Positions 34,101-49,100 of a stretch of DNA of 64,000 nt are shown piece by piece. Source of the stretch: Cordylochernes scorpioides (Eukaryota; Arthropoda; Arachnida; Pseudoscorpiones; Chernetidae). The notes under the pieces are model-generated. The model worked only from the letters and a program-made list of their open reading frames with translations. It did not search any database and was not told where the DNA came from. The DNA lies in NCBI GenBank assembly GCA_030710605.1, contig CP092873.1:1129900-1193899 (forward strand), given 5' to 3'. The position numbers and the translations under genes are program-made. Positions within the stretch are counted from its first letter, which is position 1; the number at the start of each line of letters is the position of its first letter.

Positions 34101-37100
34101 TTGCTGATCTTATTCTTTCAAGTACTTCCCTCAACCTTTCGATCATCTCCCGCCAATCCTTTGCCGGGATAATCACGTCGTCGAGATAGCAGAATGCCTT
34201 CTTGTTCAGCAGCGGACCTAGAACAGAGTGCATCAGTCTTTGGCGAGTCCAAAAATCATTCTTTCGAATTGACCTGTATCATCTGGGGTGATGAATGCTG
34301 TCTTTAATTTTGCCTTATCGGTCAGTGGTATCTGCAGATATCCATGCGCCAGATCCAGAGTGGTGAAGAATTTCGCATTCCTTAGGCCTTCCAGAAGGTC
34401 GTCTATCCTTGGTAAAGGGAACTTGTCCTTAACTGTTTGAATGTTGAGTCTCCTATAATCTACCACCAGACGATGATCTCCAGTTTTCTTTCTCACAAGT
34501 AGGACGGGACTAGCGTAGGGTGATCTAGTTTCCGTGACTATTCCATTGTCCTTCCACTCTCTGACAATCTCCCTGATTGCTTCGCGTTCACTTGCAGTCG
34601 TCTTATACGGTCTCAGACAGACTGGCTTGCTTCCATCAACCTCCTTAATGTCCATCTTGGTGACATCGGTGCACCCTAATTCACCCATACCAAGAGCGAA
34701 ACAGTCTCTATATTCATTCACTACGTCGAGGATTTCTTGTCTCTCTTTCGGAGTCAGAGAATGATTGATGTTGACGTCCTCAGGCAGTATGGGGCGCTTT
34801 CGTTTCATTTGGTCCTGTCCTTCCCTCTTCTCTTCACTTTTAGTCTGAAACGAATCCTCTGAAACGTCCAGGTTAACAACAATGTCATCAGGGCTCAGCA
34901 GTTCAACTCGACCTATACATTGGTTTTTCTTTACTCTCAAGTTGCCCTTGCCAGCTGAGATGATGGGTACGGTCGTCTTTCCATCGACCACTTCCAATAG
35001 AGAATTGACACAGTCGTCTACTCCTGTGAACAATACGTAGCCGTACCTTACCTCATCTGTGATTGCACTTGCAAAGTTAATGCAGTCGCTCCCCAACTGA
35101 ACAGTCTCGGTTGCTCTCAGTTCAACGCGACGCGACTTGATTTCTTCTTGCAGATTAGCAAACGGAAATTCGGTTGAATAACCAATATGCAGTTCCTTAC
35201 CGATTCTGGCGAAGGATACGTAGGGCAGATCTGTCCATGTTCTTCCAATTAGTAGGTCATAAGGTTGGGCATCATCGTTAACAATGAATACAGCGATTTC
35301 TTTTCCGACGACGCCATCAATCTCCAGGTCAACTGTCGTCTTCCCAACGGTCCTGGCAGCTGGTGCGGTCTGGTTACCGATGCCGTACAAACTAGTCGAG
35401 TCTGGTTCGATGTCGACGTTGATCCTCCTTGCGACCGATTCTCTTAATAGGCAACTGCTGCTCCCGGTGTCTATCATTGCTTTCACGGTCTCCTTGTTGT
35501 CGATCTTGGCGTCCTTCAAATATACATCTGGCGGGACAGTCTTCAGTCCTTCGACTTCCAGGTTGGCTACTTTTAGTCCTTCTTTGGGTCTTGTGCAATT
35601 TCTTTCCTTGTACCCCGTTTGACCGCATCCTCGGCATGTCAACGTAGCCTTGGGTACTGGGCAGTCTCTGGCAATGTGTCCAAACTGATTGCAGTTGAAG
35701 CACTTCGGTTCTCCCTTGTCGTTTCTGATTGCACGGTTGACCATTCTCCTCGAGGTGTTAGGATACTTTTCACTGATTTCGTTCCTTGCAGCCTCTCTAC
35801 TCGAAACATTCGTTCCTTGTTCAGTCTCTTTAACTTCGCTTCGGTTGGGAAATCTCGCAGATTTCTGCTGAAACGACGGTGGTGTGGTGTGTTTCGAATT
35901 CCAATGCGGAGGTTCCATCTCGGCGCAAACATTTTCGTACTCGTCCAGTTTATCCGCCAACACATCTGGGTTGTTTATCTTGGTCCAATCGTCAATGAGA
36001 TGATTACGCAGCACATTTGGAACCTTTTTCTTTAGCTGGTTAGTGACGGACAAATCCTTTAGAGCGTCGAAATCTTCCACGTTCATTCCTTCGATCCATT
36101 CGTTGAAAAACCCTCGCAATTCGAAAGCGAAGTCTCTCCAGGAACCCTCTTGAGATTTATCGTGCTTCTCGAATTTTTGTCTGAACTGTTCGGGGCTCAA
36201 CTTATACCGTTTTAGGAGCAACCTTTTCACGAATCTATAATCGCCGCTTTGCCCTTCTGTCTCCCGAGCGATTAATTGCGTCATTTCTTAAGGTAGTAAT
36301 CCTAGAAGACTGAACGCCCATTGGTCTTCATCCAACCCTAGTCGCTTTGCTGTCATTCGAAAAGAATTAGATAGAAACTCAAATCACTGTCCTTCGATTC
36401 GTACTTGGGCATCAGTTTACGTATCTCGCAATGTGCGTTATTACTGGTACCGCGAGATGGATCGCTGTTTCCATGCATAGTCTGGATGCGCAGCTTCTCG
36501 AGCTCGAATTCCATTTGTTCTTTTCGTTCCCGTTCTGCTCGTTCTGCTGTTTGTTCCATTCGCTCCCGTTCTGCTCGTTCTGTTTGTTCCATTCGCTCCT
36601 GTTCTGCTCGTTCTGTTTGTTCCCGTTCCTCGATCAGAGTCTCCAACAGTTGCTTTGCGAATTCTTCTTCGTAAGATTGACTATTCAGGATAAGGCATTT
36701 TAAGTCGACGATCCTGCTCTCTGGCGGTACTACCTCGCCGAGTTCATACGCCAACTTGCTCAAATCGCATTTCTTTACTCTGGCTAAATAAGTCATATTT
36801 TTCAAAAACAAGATAGAGTATAACAAAACAAAAATAATTAAATGAAACTAACTTAACCGGATACGTACTGTTTTGATTATTTTTCTAAACGGAATCAACT
36901 TTTCCTTAGTACTTTTGGGACAACACTTATACCGCGATACTTTGCGATAATACTTCTATTTGTTTCTTCAATTTACTTTAAAATACTTTCTTTAGAATAC
37001 TTTACTTTACTTTAAAATACTTTCTTTAAAATACTTCTTTACTTTAAAATACTTTTTAGAATGGTAATACTTTAAAATACTTTAGAATGGTAATACTTTA

Positions 37101-40100
37101 AAATGCTTTCAAATAAATGGTAGTAAGGTTACGTACATACCATTCGTGTTGCAGCTTCTTCTTTAGGTTAATCCAACATGGCGTCGCGCGTCCTTTGTTG
37201 CTGCTTGAACACTCCAGCAATTCTTCTTTCTTCAGGGTTATCCCACTTCTGAAATTCTGTTGGCTTCTGTAGGCGTCCTTGCTGGGATAAAGAAAGAGGG
37301 TATTCCATTTAGTTATTTAATTATTATATATTTATTAAGAGCGACCCGCTCCAATACAATAATTAGCAAAACAAAAGAGCGAGTGTATGTGAACAACAGG
37401 AAAAACAAAGTCTCTGCCGCGTAGAGGTTGCGTCATCCCTCGCGAGCCAATCGGAGAGCGCCATTCAGGTCTCGTCAAGGCCAGGCAGCTCCTACAGAGC
37501 TAGCATGGGTTTGTTAACTACTGGAACTGCCAGTTATATAATAGACCGATACAAAAAGTAGATACATGAGAGCAATATGGTAGATGACAAAGCCACTGGT
37601 AGTGTTCACCACTGATGAGCCAGGCCTTCCCAACATTGCCTCTAATGGACAAAAGAAAGATTTTATTCAAAAAGTGATAGTTTGATTTGTTGAGCCGTCA
37701 CTGCTGTAATGAGGTGTGTTGTGTCCGGCAGGATGCTATAACAGCCAAGTTGACGGAGCTAGGAGCCTACGTGGGTAAGTCCTGCGCGGCCTGCGCTGCT
37801 GACCTCTGCCAACCTGCTGCTGCTGCGCAGACAATGAGCTCCCCAACTACATCATGGTCATGGTGGCTAACAAGAAGTCCCAGGCCCAGATGACAGAGGA
37901 CCTCGAACTGTTCCTCAATGACTCCACCGAGGAGTTCACCAGCTGGTGAGTGGTGCACAGCCAGGGCCCTGACTGACTGACTGACTGAATGGTGTGGCCA
38001 GGCTCCACCAGTATCTCCAGGACCTCCATTCCAAAGGTGAGCGGTCAAATGTTTGTATAAAGTCTTATTATCCCCTTCTTTCTTATCTCCACTCAATCAC
38101 ACTAAGGTATCAAGCTTGTAAAGCTTGAGATTTTTGATGATGTCTGCTGGGGAAGAGTAGAGCTCATCAATGGATGAGTCAATACAGTTAATAATATGTC
38201 TTGGGGTTGCAGGCTGGGAATTGCACTTAGTACATAGTGGGAAAACCTTGCAACCATTCTGGAAAGTCATTGTCCGTAGATGACCAGACTTAAGTCTGGA
38301 AATCAAAGACTGTTGTTCTCTTGGGAGGACAGAGCTTGTCCCTCCTGCTCTGTACCAGTCATATGTGCAGCATCAGATTTCCATTCCTGCAGGCATTGGG
38401 TTTTGATGGTATGGAGGAGGTCTCTTTCGTCTAGTTGGGTGGTAGATTCTCTGGCTTCAGGTAGGCCAAGAGCTCCCCTTATATCCAGTGAGTGTTCCTT
38501 GCACTAACACTTGCACTATAACCTTCTCGCTATAGTGGGCCGGAACTGATCCTCTATACCATAAGTTTGTTATAAGGGAAGGTTGGCTATATCCATGGTT
38601 TTACTTTACTTCTCACCCATCACTCTTCTTTCTTATCTCCACTCAATCAGGGTATCAGGCCTGTAGAGCTTGTTGATGGTGTCTGCTGGGGGTGAGTAGA
38701 GCTCATCAAGAGATTTGACATGGTATTATCAGCTGAGCCCAGGTTTTTTAGCGAGCTTGTTACTGCTCCGGACCAGCAACAGTGGAGCTATAATATATAG
38801 TACGAAGTGTCCCGCTGTGTCACATGGCTGCAAACACCACCCAATGAACGAACATATTTCAACAAAATATTATTTTATTAACAGATTAGCAATTTTTTAA
38901 CATTTATATACTTTGCTACTCTGTAAATTACACTGATAAGGCACAATTTGGATTATAGACACAAGGTAATAAGACCAAATCCAAATAAATAAATAGTGGG
39001 TGACGTTTCTGTAACAGCGTTGTTACCATCTTCAGACAAAAATACTTTTGTCTGAACTTCAGTTCACTACTTTTCAGTTCAGTTCAGTTTCAGCACTTTT
39101 GTCTGAAGATAGTAACAATGCTGTTACTGAAACGTCACACACTATTTATTTATTTGGATTTGGTCTTATTACCTTGTGTAAATTACACTCTTTGCCTCTT
39201 GGGTATTTTATAAATTTTGTATTTTTTGCATAAAATGAATTGCTGTGTTATTTTAAGATTTGTCTTTCCTGATTCTGTTTCTATGTGACTTTTTTTTTTC
39301 TGTTTCATTGAAATATTAAGTCAAGGAGGGGGTCGGTGGAAGGCTGGTCTAAACCATTGGTTTTCAACCACTACGACCCGGGTTCGATTCTCGCATTGGG
39401 CACTTTTTTATGTTTAAAAAAAAAAAGCTTCAATGGGTCCCGATTCTTGCAAAAGTCCAACCCCACCAGCGAGTGCAAGTAACCAAACGGGGCTCTGGCA
39501 CATTTGTAAGTGCAAAGTCGAACTGCTTTTCACATGTGTAGACATGTGGTGCGCTTACAATAAAAGCAGTCGCTAACTACCCACCATGATTATCATGGCC
39601 TGTACCACGTGTACTAGGGATAATTAAAAAATATATACTAAGTCAAGGTCACTTTTTTTTTACTTCACATTATTTCCAAGATCAAAATTACCATTTTACC
39701 TAATTAAAACACTCCAGTAAAAGCACACTTTGGCTCTGTTGTCCTCTACAACCATATTGTGTTACCCGTGGTGATGCATTCTTGGTCCCAAGTAAGGTTG
39801 TCAACAGCTTGGAATGTACATGAGGAGGAACAAGTGTCTACAACCTGAACACAATACACAATTACATGTATCAGTGCTCATTTTATATTTTTAACTGCTT
39901 TATTTATTAACCCTATTTTATATTGTTGCGGATGTATGTAAGTTTTTCTTTTATAGCTATTCTTATTGTAAAGGAAATAAATAATCAAGAATGTATGTCT
40001 CGTTAGTTTTTATTTTTAACCAACGTCCGCCATTTTACAAAGTCCTCATGTAAACAATGCTAAGTGATGATGATTATTGGAATAAAGTTCTATGAAAAGT

Positions 40101-43100
40101 TAAATATGAGAATAATAATTTTGAGATATTTACAGCACGTATCAATATATATGCTTTTTAAAAATTATTCCATTGTATAATTACACAAGGTCATGGAGAC
40201 CATTGGTCAAATCACAATCTTGGTAGGGTTGGGGTCCCATACATTCCAATTGATGGTCTCTCTGGTCCTGAAGATGGTGCATTGTGGGAAGGTCATATAT
40301 ATGTTAAATAGTTACAATTCTCATGTATAGAGGGGCGTGCAATTTTCACATATACTCTTATATACTCTATAACAAAAAAATCGACCACCAAGAAGCAGTT
40401 GTCCGATTTATATTAAAATATGTATACAAAGAGGTTTTGACCAAACATGCAAATGATTGAAATTTGGTGGCCGATTTATGCAAAGCAAGAGCTCCAGCGC
40501 ATCTGAACTGCGCATCCAGCACGAGCATTCTAGACTCAATATTCGGCGCGGCACGAGCTGATTTTCAGAATTTCCGTTTAATACAATGTTTTAGCAGTAC
40601 GCCTATTTCTACTGTATCAATGCCTCGCCGAAAGATTCGTGCTCATTTCTGTTGGGTGGAAGGAAGGACAGATGGCACACACACCTCTTTCAAAGATTTT
40701 CTTTCTTTTTAATCAACCAAAAACATATGTACCCCTCTGAAGAAACTATATTTATTTTTTACAATAAAGTTAAATTAGACACTTTTAAGAAATTATATAA
40801 ACATATTTACAAGAGAAAAACTAACCTGAGAGCATCTAGCTTCTCTGCCCAAAAAAAAACAAACTATTATTCCTAACTAACTAACAAGACATATGCAAAT
40901 TCTCTATTATTAATTAATTTTTACACAAGAATTTACATATATATATATTTACAAAAATTTGTTTTATAATTAAATTCTAAAAAAATACAAATTATTTAAA
41001 TAATTAAACTTATAAACAACATAGCATTTTATATTTAATGAAATGATGATCAGGTGTAACAATCGGCCCCATGACCATCATTTTCCATGATTAACAACAT
41101 GATAGCTATATTTACACAAAATTATAAAGAGACAGAATGAGACAAATAGGAATCTAATTATTGAAAAATTTACAACTGGTGAAAAAATGTCAGTGTAATC
41201 TATTCCATATTTCTGTCTATAACCTTGTGCTACAAGCCTAGCTTTATATCTTTTTATATTATTTTTATCATCCCTTTTTACGCTATATACCCATTTATTA
41301 CCTAATATTTTCACACCTTGAGGTGGGGGATCTACTAATTTCCATACTTTCCTATCTTTCATCACCTTAAGTTCATCCTCCATTGCCTTAATCCAATTCC
41401 TTTTTTCCTGTGATTGTTGTACATCATTAAAGTTTTTAGGAAGTTCTACATTATAGATTTCCCCATGAAAAATACTTTCGTACAAATCATCTTCTAAACA
41501 ATTTGTTTCTATTTTAACTTCATTTTCCTCGCTTATATCTGGTTTTTGTGGTCTAAATGAAAACATTTCAGAATTGAATTCAAGCTTTTGTGTTTCACAA
41601 TATTTTTGTACATCATTTAATGATCTCAATTTTTGATCACCAGAAGGGGGGTAATAGTATACGTCTACTCGTGGTCCTGTCTTTCTAGGTATTTCTAGTC
41701 TTTTCCATTTAGCTATGTCTATTGGTGTAAGTGTATGTAAATTATGGTTATCACTATCATTATTTTCATAAGGGTAGTTATCATCCTGTGGGTAAAAAAC
41801 ATATTGTATTCTAGAAGCAGTACCAAAGTATCCACACCCTTCTTAGCTTCATCAATAAATACATGAATGGTTTCTATTACTTTTCTATCTGCTGGCAACC
41901 AGATTCTATAACCTTTTGTTTTGGTTGCATAACCTACCATTATGCCTGAATTGGCCTTAGGTTGTAACTTATTTCTTTTCATTTTAGGGACATGTACATA
42001 AGCTAATGAGCCAAAAATTTTAAAATGCCTTACAGATGGTTTATGTCCTGACCATAATTCCATTGGACTTACTCCTTTTGTTAGGGCATGTTCACATCTG
42101 TTTTTGGTGTATACAAAGGTATTTAGGGCTTCTGCCCAGAATCTGGGTTGTAACCCACTATCTAAAAGCATTGCTCGAACACCTTCAATAGCAGTTCGAT
42201 TAAACCTTTCAGCAATTCCATTTTGTTCAGGACTATAAGTTGATGTTCTTTCTATTTTAATACCCAAATTTACTAGAAAATTTTCAAATTCTTTGTTACA
42301 GAATTCTAATCCATTATCTGCCCTAATACATTTTAATTTGGCATTTAATGCTCTCTCAGACTCGTGCAAGTATTGCTTAAAATAGTTAAAAACTTCTGAC
42401 TTTTCTTTTAGGAAATAAACATTAACCTTTCTAGAGTAGTCATCTATGATAGAAAGAAAATATCTACTGCCACCAAGTGATCTCACTGGTGCAGGACCCC
42501 AGATATCCATATGCACTTTTTCTAAAGGTTTTCTAGTCAGAATTGTATAGCTAAATTTAAATGATGATCTGGTGATCTTAGCTACTTTACATATATCACA
42601 TGTGGTTGGATTACCCTGAACTTTTTCTAATCCTTTGACAGTATTCTTTTTACTCATAGAATTAAGTATTTCTGAATTAATATGACAAAATCTCTTATGG
42701 AGAAAATTAAGATTTGAGTTATAGGAAACTGAATAATTTTGAGCTTTGGCTCTATTAGGGTATCCATTTACAATATATAACTTATCTACTCGTCTTGCTG
42801 TGAAAAAATATTCTCCATTATTTTTAAATATTGTCATTTTACCGTTTTTCCATATTATCTTATTTCCTGCTATGTCTATGCATGATCCACTAATGAGATT
42901 CCTTCTCATGTTTGGTGCATATAAAACATTAAGTAGAGTTACCTCTACAAAGGTGTTATTTATATCTCTTAAAACAAAGTTAATATCTCCCTTACCTAAG
43001 ATTGTTGACTTGCAGTCGACATCTCCAATCAAAGCGTCCATCGGGGGGATATCCTGGTAGTTCACAAACCAATCCTTTTCTTTACAAAAATGAGATGTAG

Positions 43101-46100
43101 CTGCGCTGTCTATCAGCCATTCTCCCAATTCACTAGTTGGATCACTTGCTCTTTCACTAATGTGGTGGAAGCTTAGAATTTCTGAATGAAATGCAGAAGA
43201 TTTTCCCCTGTAGTTCTGATCCTTTCTGTAGTGTTGCCCTTGAGAGTTTTTGTTTCTAAGAAAACAGTCTTTTATAAGATGGCCAGTTTTCCCACAGAAG
43301 GAGCAATTCCTTATATCATAGGTTCTTGCTGTTCTTGGATGCACTGTTGGCTCCAGCATGCTTCCACTGCTATACTGTGCTTTTGCAGAAAAATAATTTT
43401 TCTTTTTATTTCCTTGGTACATCCTGGGAGTTTTTGTTTGACAAGCATTTGCCACAATATCAAGTCCATCATCTTTTTTCTTTTGTTGAACTCTTCCCGA
43501 TTCAGTTATTAAGTGGGCTTCAATGTTTTCAACATTAAATTGTTTTTCTTCTAGTCTGTATAGAACTTGGACAATGCCATCATAATCTTGAGGCAATTTC
43601 CTTATCAACTGAAAACACACAAGTACTTCAGGTAGATCAAATCCTGCTTCTTTAATCAGTTGTTTTTTCTCTTGGACTCTTTTAATAAATATTCCAATAG
43701 TTTCTTCATCAGGAGCAAATTTCAGTTCATAAAATTCATCAATCAAACCAGCCAGTCTGGCTCTTGAATTTGGCTCAAAATTCTGCTTTAAAATATTCCA
43801 GGCTTCTTTTCCATCAGCAGCATTAGCAATCAAGGTTTGGTATTTTCTTTCTACTCCTTGGTAAATTGTAGTGAAAGCCCTATCCTTCCTCCATTTAAAT
43901 TCTCTAATATCTTTGGCTGTTGCCTCAGCTGGAAGATCAGGTTCATCTTCAATGATAAAATCCCAGCTTCCTCTATCAATCAGAAGGACCTTCATATCCA
44001 CCTTCCATATACTATAGTTGAAAGCATTCAGCTTTGGAAAAGTGAAATTTGTATCATTCATTTCAAACTTTTAATGCGGCCCCAAAAGTTTAGCCAATTC
44101 TTTTTTTCTTAAGTTGCTATAGTATTCAGCTAAAAGCTTGCAAGTAGGCCCATAACCTTTGTTGGGTGGAAGGAAGGACAGATGGCACACACACCTCTTT
44201 TAAAGATTTTCTTTCTTTTTAATCAACCAAAAACATATGTACCCCTCTGAAGAAACTATATTTATTTTTACAATAAAGTTAAATTAGAGACTTTTAAGAA
44301 ATTATATAAGCATATTTACAAGAGAAAAACTAACCTGAGGGCATCTAGCTTCTCTGCCCAAAAAAAAAACAAACTATTATTCCTAACTAACTAACAAGAC
44401 ATATGCAAATTCTCTATTATTAATTAATTTTTACACAAGAATTTACATATATATATATTTACAAAAATTTGTTTTATAATTAAATTCTAAAAAAATACAA
44501 ATTATTTAAATAATTAAACTTATAAACAACATAGCATTTTATATTTAATGAAATGATGATCAGGTGTAACAATTTCGAACATATGTCAGAGTTTGAAACT
44601 GGTCGTGCCATTGGATTGAAAGAGGCTGGTTGGTCTAATTGACTAATCGCCCGACATCTGTGTTGAAGTGATGCGGCTATTAGGTGATGTTGACAAAAGT
44701 GGGTCAACAACGGAAGAATACAACGTCAGGACGGCAGCGGTCGACCAAGGGCAACAACAGAACGGGAGGACAGAGCAATTGTCAGAATGGCTGTTGTAGC
44801 ACCGGAATCCATGTTATCTACCATCCAACGTGTGACCGGCACACAAGTGTCCAAAATGACCATCAACAGGCGACTGAGAGAGCGGAATCTAAGAGCTCGC
44901 CGACCGTTACGATGCCTACCCCTCACACCCGTGCACCGACAAGTCCGACTACAGTGGTGTCGGGAGCGATCAACTTGGAACTGCGCTGACTGGGGACGTA
45001 TAGTCTTTAGTGACGAGTCCTGTTTCTTACTGTGTCCTGACGACCGTCGCAAACGTGTCTGGAGACGTCCTGGGCAGCGTGTGGATCCTGGCCTTACTGT
45101 CGAACACCACACAGGTCCACAACAAGGCGTTATGGTCTGGGGTGCCATTTCATTTGATAGCAGGACCCCATTGGTAGTCATTCCTGGCACCCTGACAGCA
45201 CAACGGTACCTAGATGACATTCTACGGCCTGTTTTGTTGCCGTTCCTCTCACATCACCCCGGGCTTACTTTTCAACAAGATAATGCCCGGCCACACACGG
45301 CACGTGTTACTATGGATTGTCTTCAATCTTGCCGAACTCTTCCGTGGCCAGCAAGGTCGCCTGATCTCTCGCCCATAGAGCACATCTGGGACGTGATGGG
45401 AAGGTGATTGCAACCATCCCGGAATGTTGACTATTTAGCCCGACAGTTGGAGACAATTTGGCAAGAAATCCCGCAGCACACCATCCGGAATCTTTATCAG
45501 TCCATGACACGCCGGGTGGCAGCATGCATCCAGGCCAGTGGGGGTCCAACGACATATTAACATTCTCAATTTGTGACGATCAAACTCTGAAATAAAACAA
45601 TTAATTGTTCTGAAATTTTAATCGTTTTTCCCCTATACATGCTCTTTACATACACCAATATTTGTCCTAATCTGACAACACTTTCTTGGTGCGTCGATTT
45701 TTTTGTTATACAGTGTATTTGGCTGAGTGAAATGTGTATAGCTTGTTCTAGGCACTTGTTGTTGGATGTGGCAACACATTCAGGATTGGGAATGAAATTG
45801 CAGCAGAGTCAGGGGAGTCAACAAGTAAGGGATTTAATTCTGACTGGAATTCATCCCATTCTAGAATTTAAATCCCAAGTTAGCTGGTTTAACTGAATCC
45901 ACCACCTGCTCAACAGGAATCTCTTTTGGATGTGGAATTAAAATAATATGTGATTTGGTGGCATCATAATTTTGTATCGGGGTTCGGTGGAAGGCTGGTT
46001 AAACCGTTTGGTTTTCGACCACTACGACCCGGGTTCGATTCCCACATTGGACACTTTTTTCTGTTTAAAAAAATAAAATGCTCCAATGGCCCCCGATTCT

Positions 46101-49100
46101 TGTAAAAGTCCAACCCCACCAGCGAGTGCAAGTAACCAAACGAGGCTCTGGCACATTTGTAAGTGCAAAGTCGAACTGCTTTTCACATGTGTAGACATGT
46201 GGTGTGCTTACAGTAAAAGCAGTCGCTAACTACCCACCATGATTATCATGGCCTGTACCACGTGTACTAGGGATAAGCAATAAAAAAAAAAAATTTGTTT
46301 CTAAAGATGGCAATAACACCAAAATGTCATATATACATTAATGTCATGTCTGTGTGGTGCCAGATGTCACCAAGCCTGGGAAGAAACCAGAGGAGATGGA
46401 GGAAGCAGCCGAGACGGAGGACATCCTGACACTGAAGGAGGATGAAGAGGCAGACCTAGGTGAGTTGTGATCCTTGGGACTCGAGGTGGACTGAAGCCTG
46501 ACAATCTGTTCTCCCCCTGCCAAGCATGCATTGTCAAAATACTTGGAACAGGGAACTAACTACACACTAAGGCTTCTTTATTGGGATATTTAGGAATCTG
46601 TGCATCAGGACGTGCTGTTCCTCAAAGATCTTTGTGTGAATGTGGCTCAGATGACGTCCTGATGGAAGACCCCAAGCCAAAGATTCCGGAACAGAACGGA
46701 GTCACCATCCCCTCGGCAATCTGTGCCCCGGTTTCCCCCATCCCCCTCAAAAAAGTAAGCTTCCATTTTTTATGTGGAAGGAAGTGCTGTTCGTTGTTTA
46801 TATTGTTATAGTGTCCGTCAAGTTTAGGTGACATTTCAAACACTCTTATTTACGGTCCAGGTCCACATCAAGAGGAACCCCGGCCCCCGGCTGCGCCCCT
46901 CCTTCCTCCTCCAGCCCCCGGGCCCCAGCAGGGAAGAGGAGAAGTCTCCCCCGCCCCCCACCACCCTCTCCAGCGTGGTGAAGATTCAGAGGAAGAAGTA
47001 AGACATCACCCTAGATACTGTGGTGCTGCTATTTTATACCAAAATATGCATATTATGATTGTGGAATTGGTGAAGTAGCTAAAACCAAACATTTTATGCA
47101 TCAAACACTAAGATTTAGAACAGGCCATCTCAAGCCATTGAAGAAAGAAAATAACAACAAAATCTACCCCACTTGCCTAAAATGTAGCTTAGCACCTGCA
47201 GCTCCAGAACACATTTTGGATTGCATTAGATGTACTAAACAGGATCTTTGGGAGAGGCCACTGCTTATCATAAAACAGCTTGAGGAGTATGAACTCATGG
47301 AATTCGTGTAATCTTTACACAAGGGGATAAGAAACAACAACACATTTATTGTAAAGTTTTGTTTATTCATTCCCAGCTGTCCTGTCTTGGTGGCCAATAC
47401 ACGGGACTGTGTGGTGGCAGGCCAGTCCGAGGTCCCCAGCCCAGCACCGTCCTGCTGGTGAGGGCCCTGCAGGAGGTAACGGTGGCCCCCCCACAACTCC
47501 CGGCCCTCTGTCCACAGCCGCCTGGGTCCCCGCAGGACTACTGCAGGTATTGTCTCCCTCTGATTAGGAAGGTACATGTGGCTGGTGTTGGAATGTTTAC
47601 TTGATTGCCATAGATGATGGCGTTCAGTGATTCTCATCAATTTAAAAAATTGTTGGAATCTCATTTTGCAGCATTTAAATGGCATTTTCTCCACATCATG
47701 GTTTGTGGTATCACTTAGCTAATTCCTTGGAATTTCTCTGAAAGTTTTTATCCTTTATTATAGCAAGATTAAAACAAGAGTTGAGGTTTATACTGATTAA
47801 TTCTTGTTGAGCAGGAAGTCCTGTTTAGCGACCGAGTGGAGTTGAGTGGATTGTGGTGCAGACTCGGAGAACAGGGCTCCCCGGGAGAGTGCGGCGGAGG
47901 AGAGGACCCGACTGGCGCGACTGCTGGCTCCGGAGGCTGAGGAGGACACAGAGAAGCCTGCCGTGACGGCCATCAAGCGCAAGTGTGACGACGTCCCAGC
48001 AGATGAAATGTAAGTTCACTAGACACTCTGGAATGTTTATTTTTGGTGATTGAAAATTAATAAAAACTATCACACTCCTGTAGAGGAAGTCCTTCAACAG
48101 ACCTTGAAATAATGTTCACTCATGGTCAAAATCTAGGGAAGTGGTCATCTATTTTTTTTTTTAAAGAGACAGAGGTTGTTCACACTTGGTTATCTCATGT
48201 GTCTTCAATAAAGGTCACTGTAATATCTTTCAGAGTTATTGTGTCTGAATCCCAATATACATGCTAAAAGGTACAACTTCCTAAGTTTCGTTCATGAGTG
48301 TACACTCCTGTACAAGAAACCCTTCAACAGACCTTAAAACAATGTACAAACTAGACCTGTACAAGATTCAACAGACCTTAAAACAATGTACACACTAGAT
48401 CTGTACAAGATTCAAAAGGCCTTAAAACAATGTACGCACTAGGCCTGTACAAGATTCAACAGACCTTAAAACAATGTACACACTAGATCTGTACAAGATT
48501 CAACAGACCTTAAAACAATGTACACACTAGACCTGAACAAGATTCAACAGACCTTAAAACAATGTACACACTAGATCTGTACAAGATTCAAAAGGCCTTA
48601 AAACAATGTACGCACTAGGCCTGTACAAGATTCAACAGACCTTAAAACAATGTACACACTAGATCTGTACAAGATTCAACAGACCTTAAAACAATGTGCA
48701 CACTAGATCTGTACAAGATTCAACAGGCCTTAAAACAATGTGCACACTAGATCTGTACAAGATTCAACAGACCTTAAAACAATGTACACACTAGATCTGG
48801 ACAAGATTCAACAGGCCTTAAAACAATGTACACACTAGACCTGTACAAGATTAAACAGACCTTAAAACAATGTACACACTAGATCTGTACAAGATTCAAC
48901 AGACCTTAAAACAATGATCTAATAAAGTATCCAATTAAAACAACAGTTAATTCACCCAATATTGACCAATGTTGTGTCTGTAGCCCAACTGAGCCCCACT
49001 TTGTGGTGACACTGGACGGGGTGGACCCGGGAGAGCTGCTGCCTCCCCGCAAGCTGCTCCGCATCACGGCTCCCCCGGACCTGGCAGAGTCCCCCCCGGC

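Larger units (their letters stand above)
31706..37496 (-). mobile_element. gypsy LTR retrotransposon 3, nearly complete, in ZC3H14 intron 1
   Basis: Two ~240-bp LTRs (31706-31946 and 37258-37496) with TGTT...CTACA ends differ at about seven positions by eye. The target duplication GAGC is exact (31702-31705 and 37497-37500). Coding capacity for gag, protease, RT, RNase H and integrase is retained on the minus strand, with about two lesions. It is antisense to ZC3H14. Confidence 0.93.
40650..44571 (-). mobile_element. Ty1/copia retrotransposon, internally deleted
   Basis: LTRs of about 412 bp (40650-41061 and 44160-44571) with TGTTACACC...CACCCAACA ends differ by about six changes. The target duplication ATTTC is exact (40645-40649 and 44572-44576). 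Minus strand. The region after the first RT motifs is missing, so the element is not autonomous. Confidence 0.95.
40620..45560 (+). pseudogene. Tc1 transposase 2, split by copia
   Basis: The first codons (MPRRKIRAHF at 40620) are cut off by the copia element. The rest resumes at 44578 with SEFETGRAIGLKEAGWS (helix-turn-helix). The catalytic part has IVFSDESCF (D), QQDNARPHTA (D) and SPDLSPIEHIWD (E). One stop interrupts at about 45405 and another near 44640; 44787-45407 is open. The C-terminus ends GGPTTY near 45557. Confidence 0.88.
40363..45715 (+). mobile_element. Tc1-like transposon 2, interrupted by copia
   Basis: Inverted ends share ATAACAAAAAAATCGAC and continue CACCAAGAA (left 40363-40400, right 45680-45715), flanked by TA. 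The copia element (40650-44571) sits near the start of the transposase ORF. Confidence 0.87.

Noticed and set aside
45310-45555. minus-strand frame opposite Tc1 transposase
   Set aside because: It is the antisense shadow of the transposase C-terminus.
48300-48917. CRISPR-like array
   Set aside because: Units are contiguous 44-mers with no unique spacers, in a eukaryotic intron: a minisatellite.
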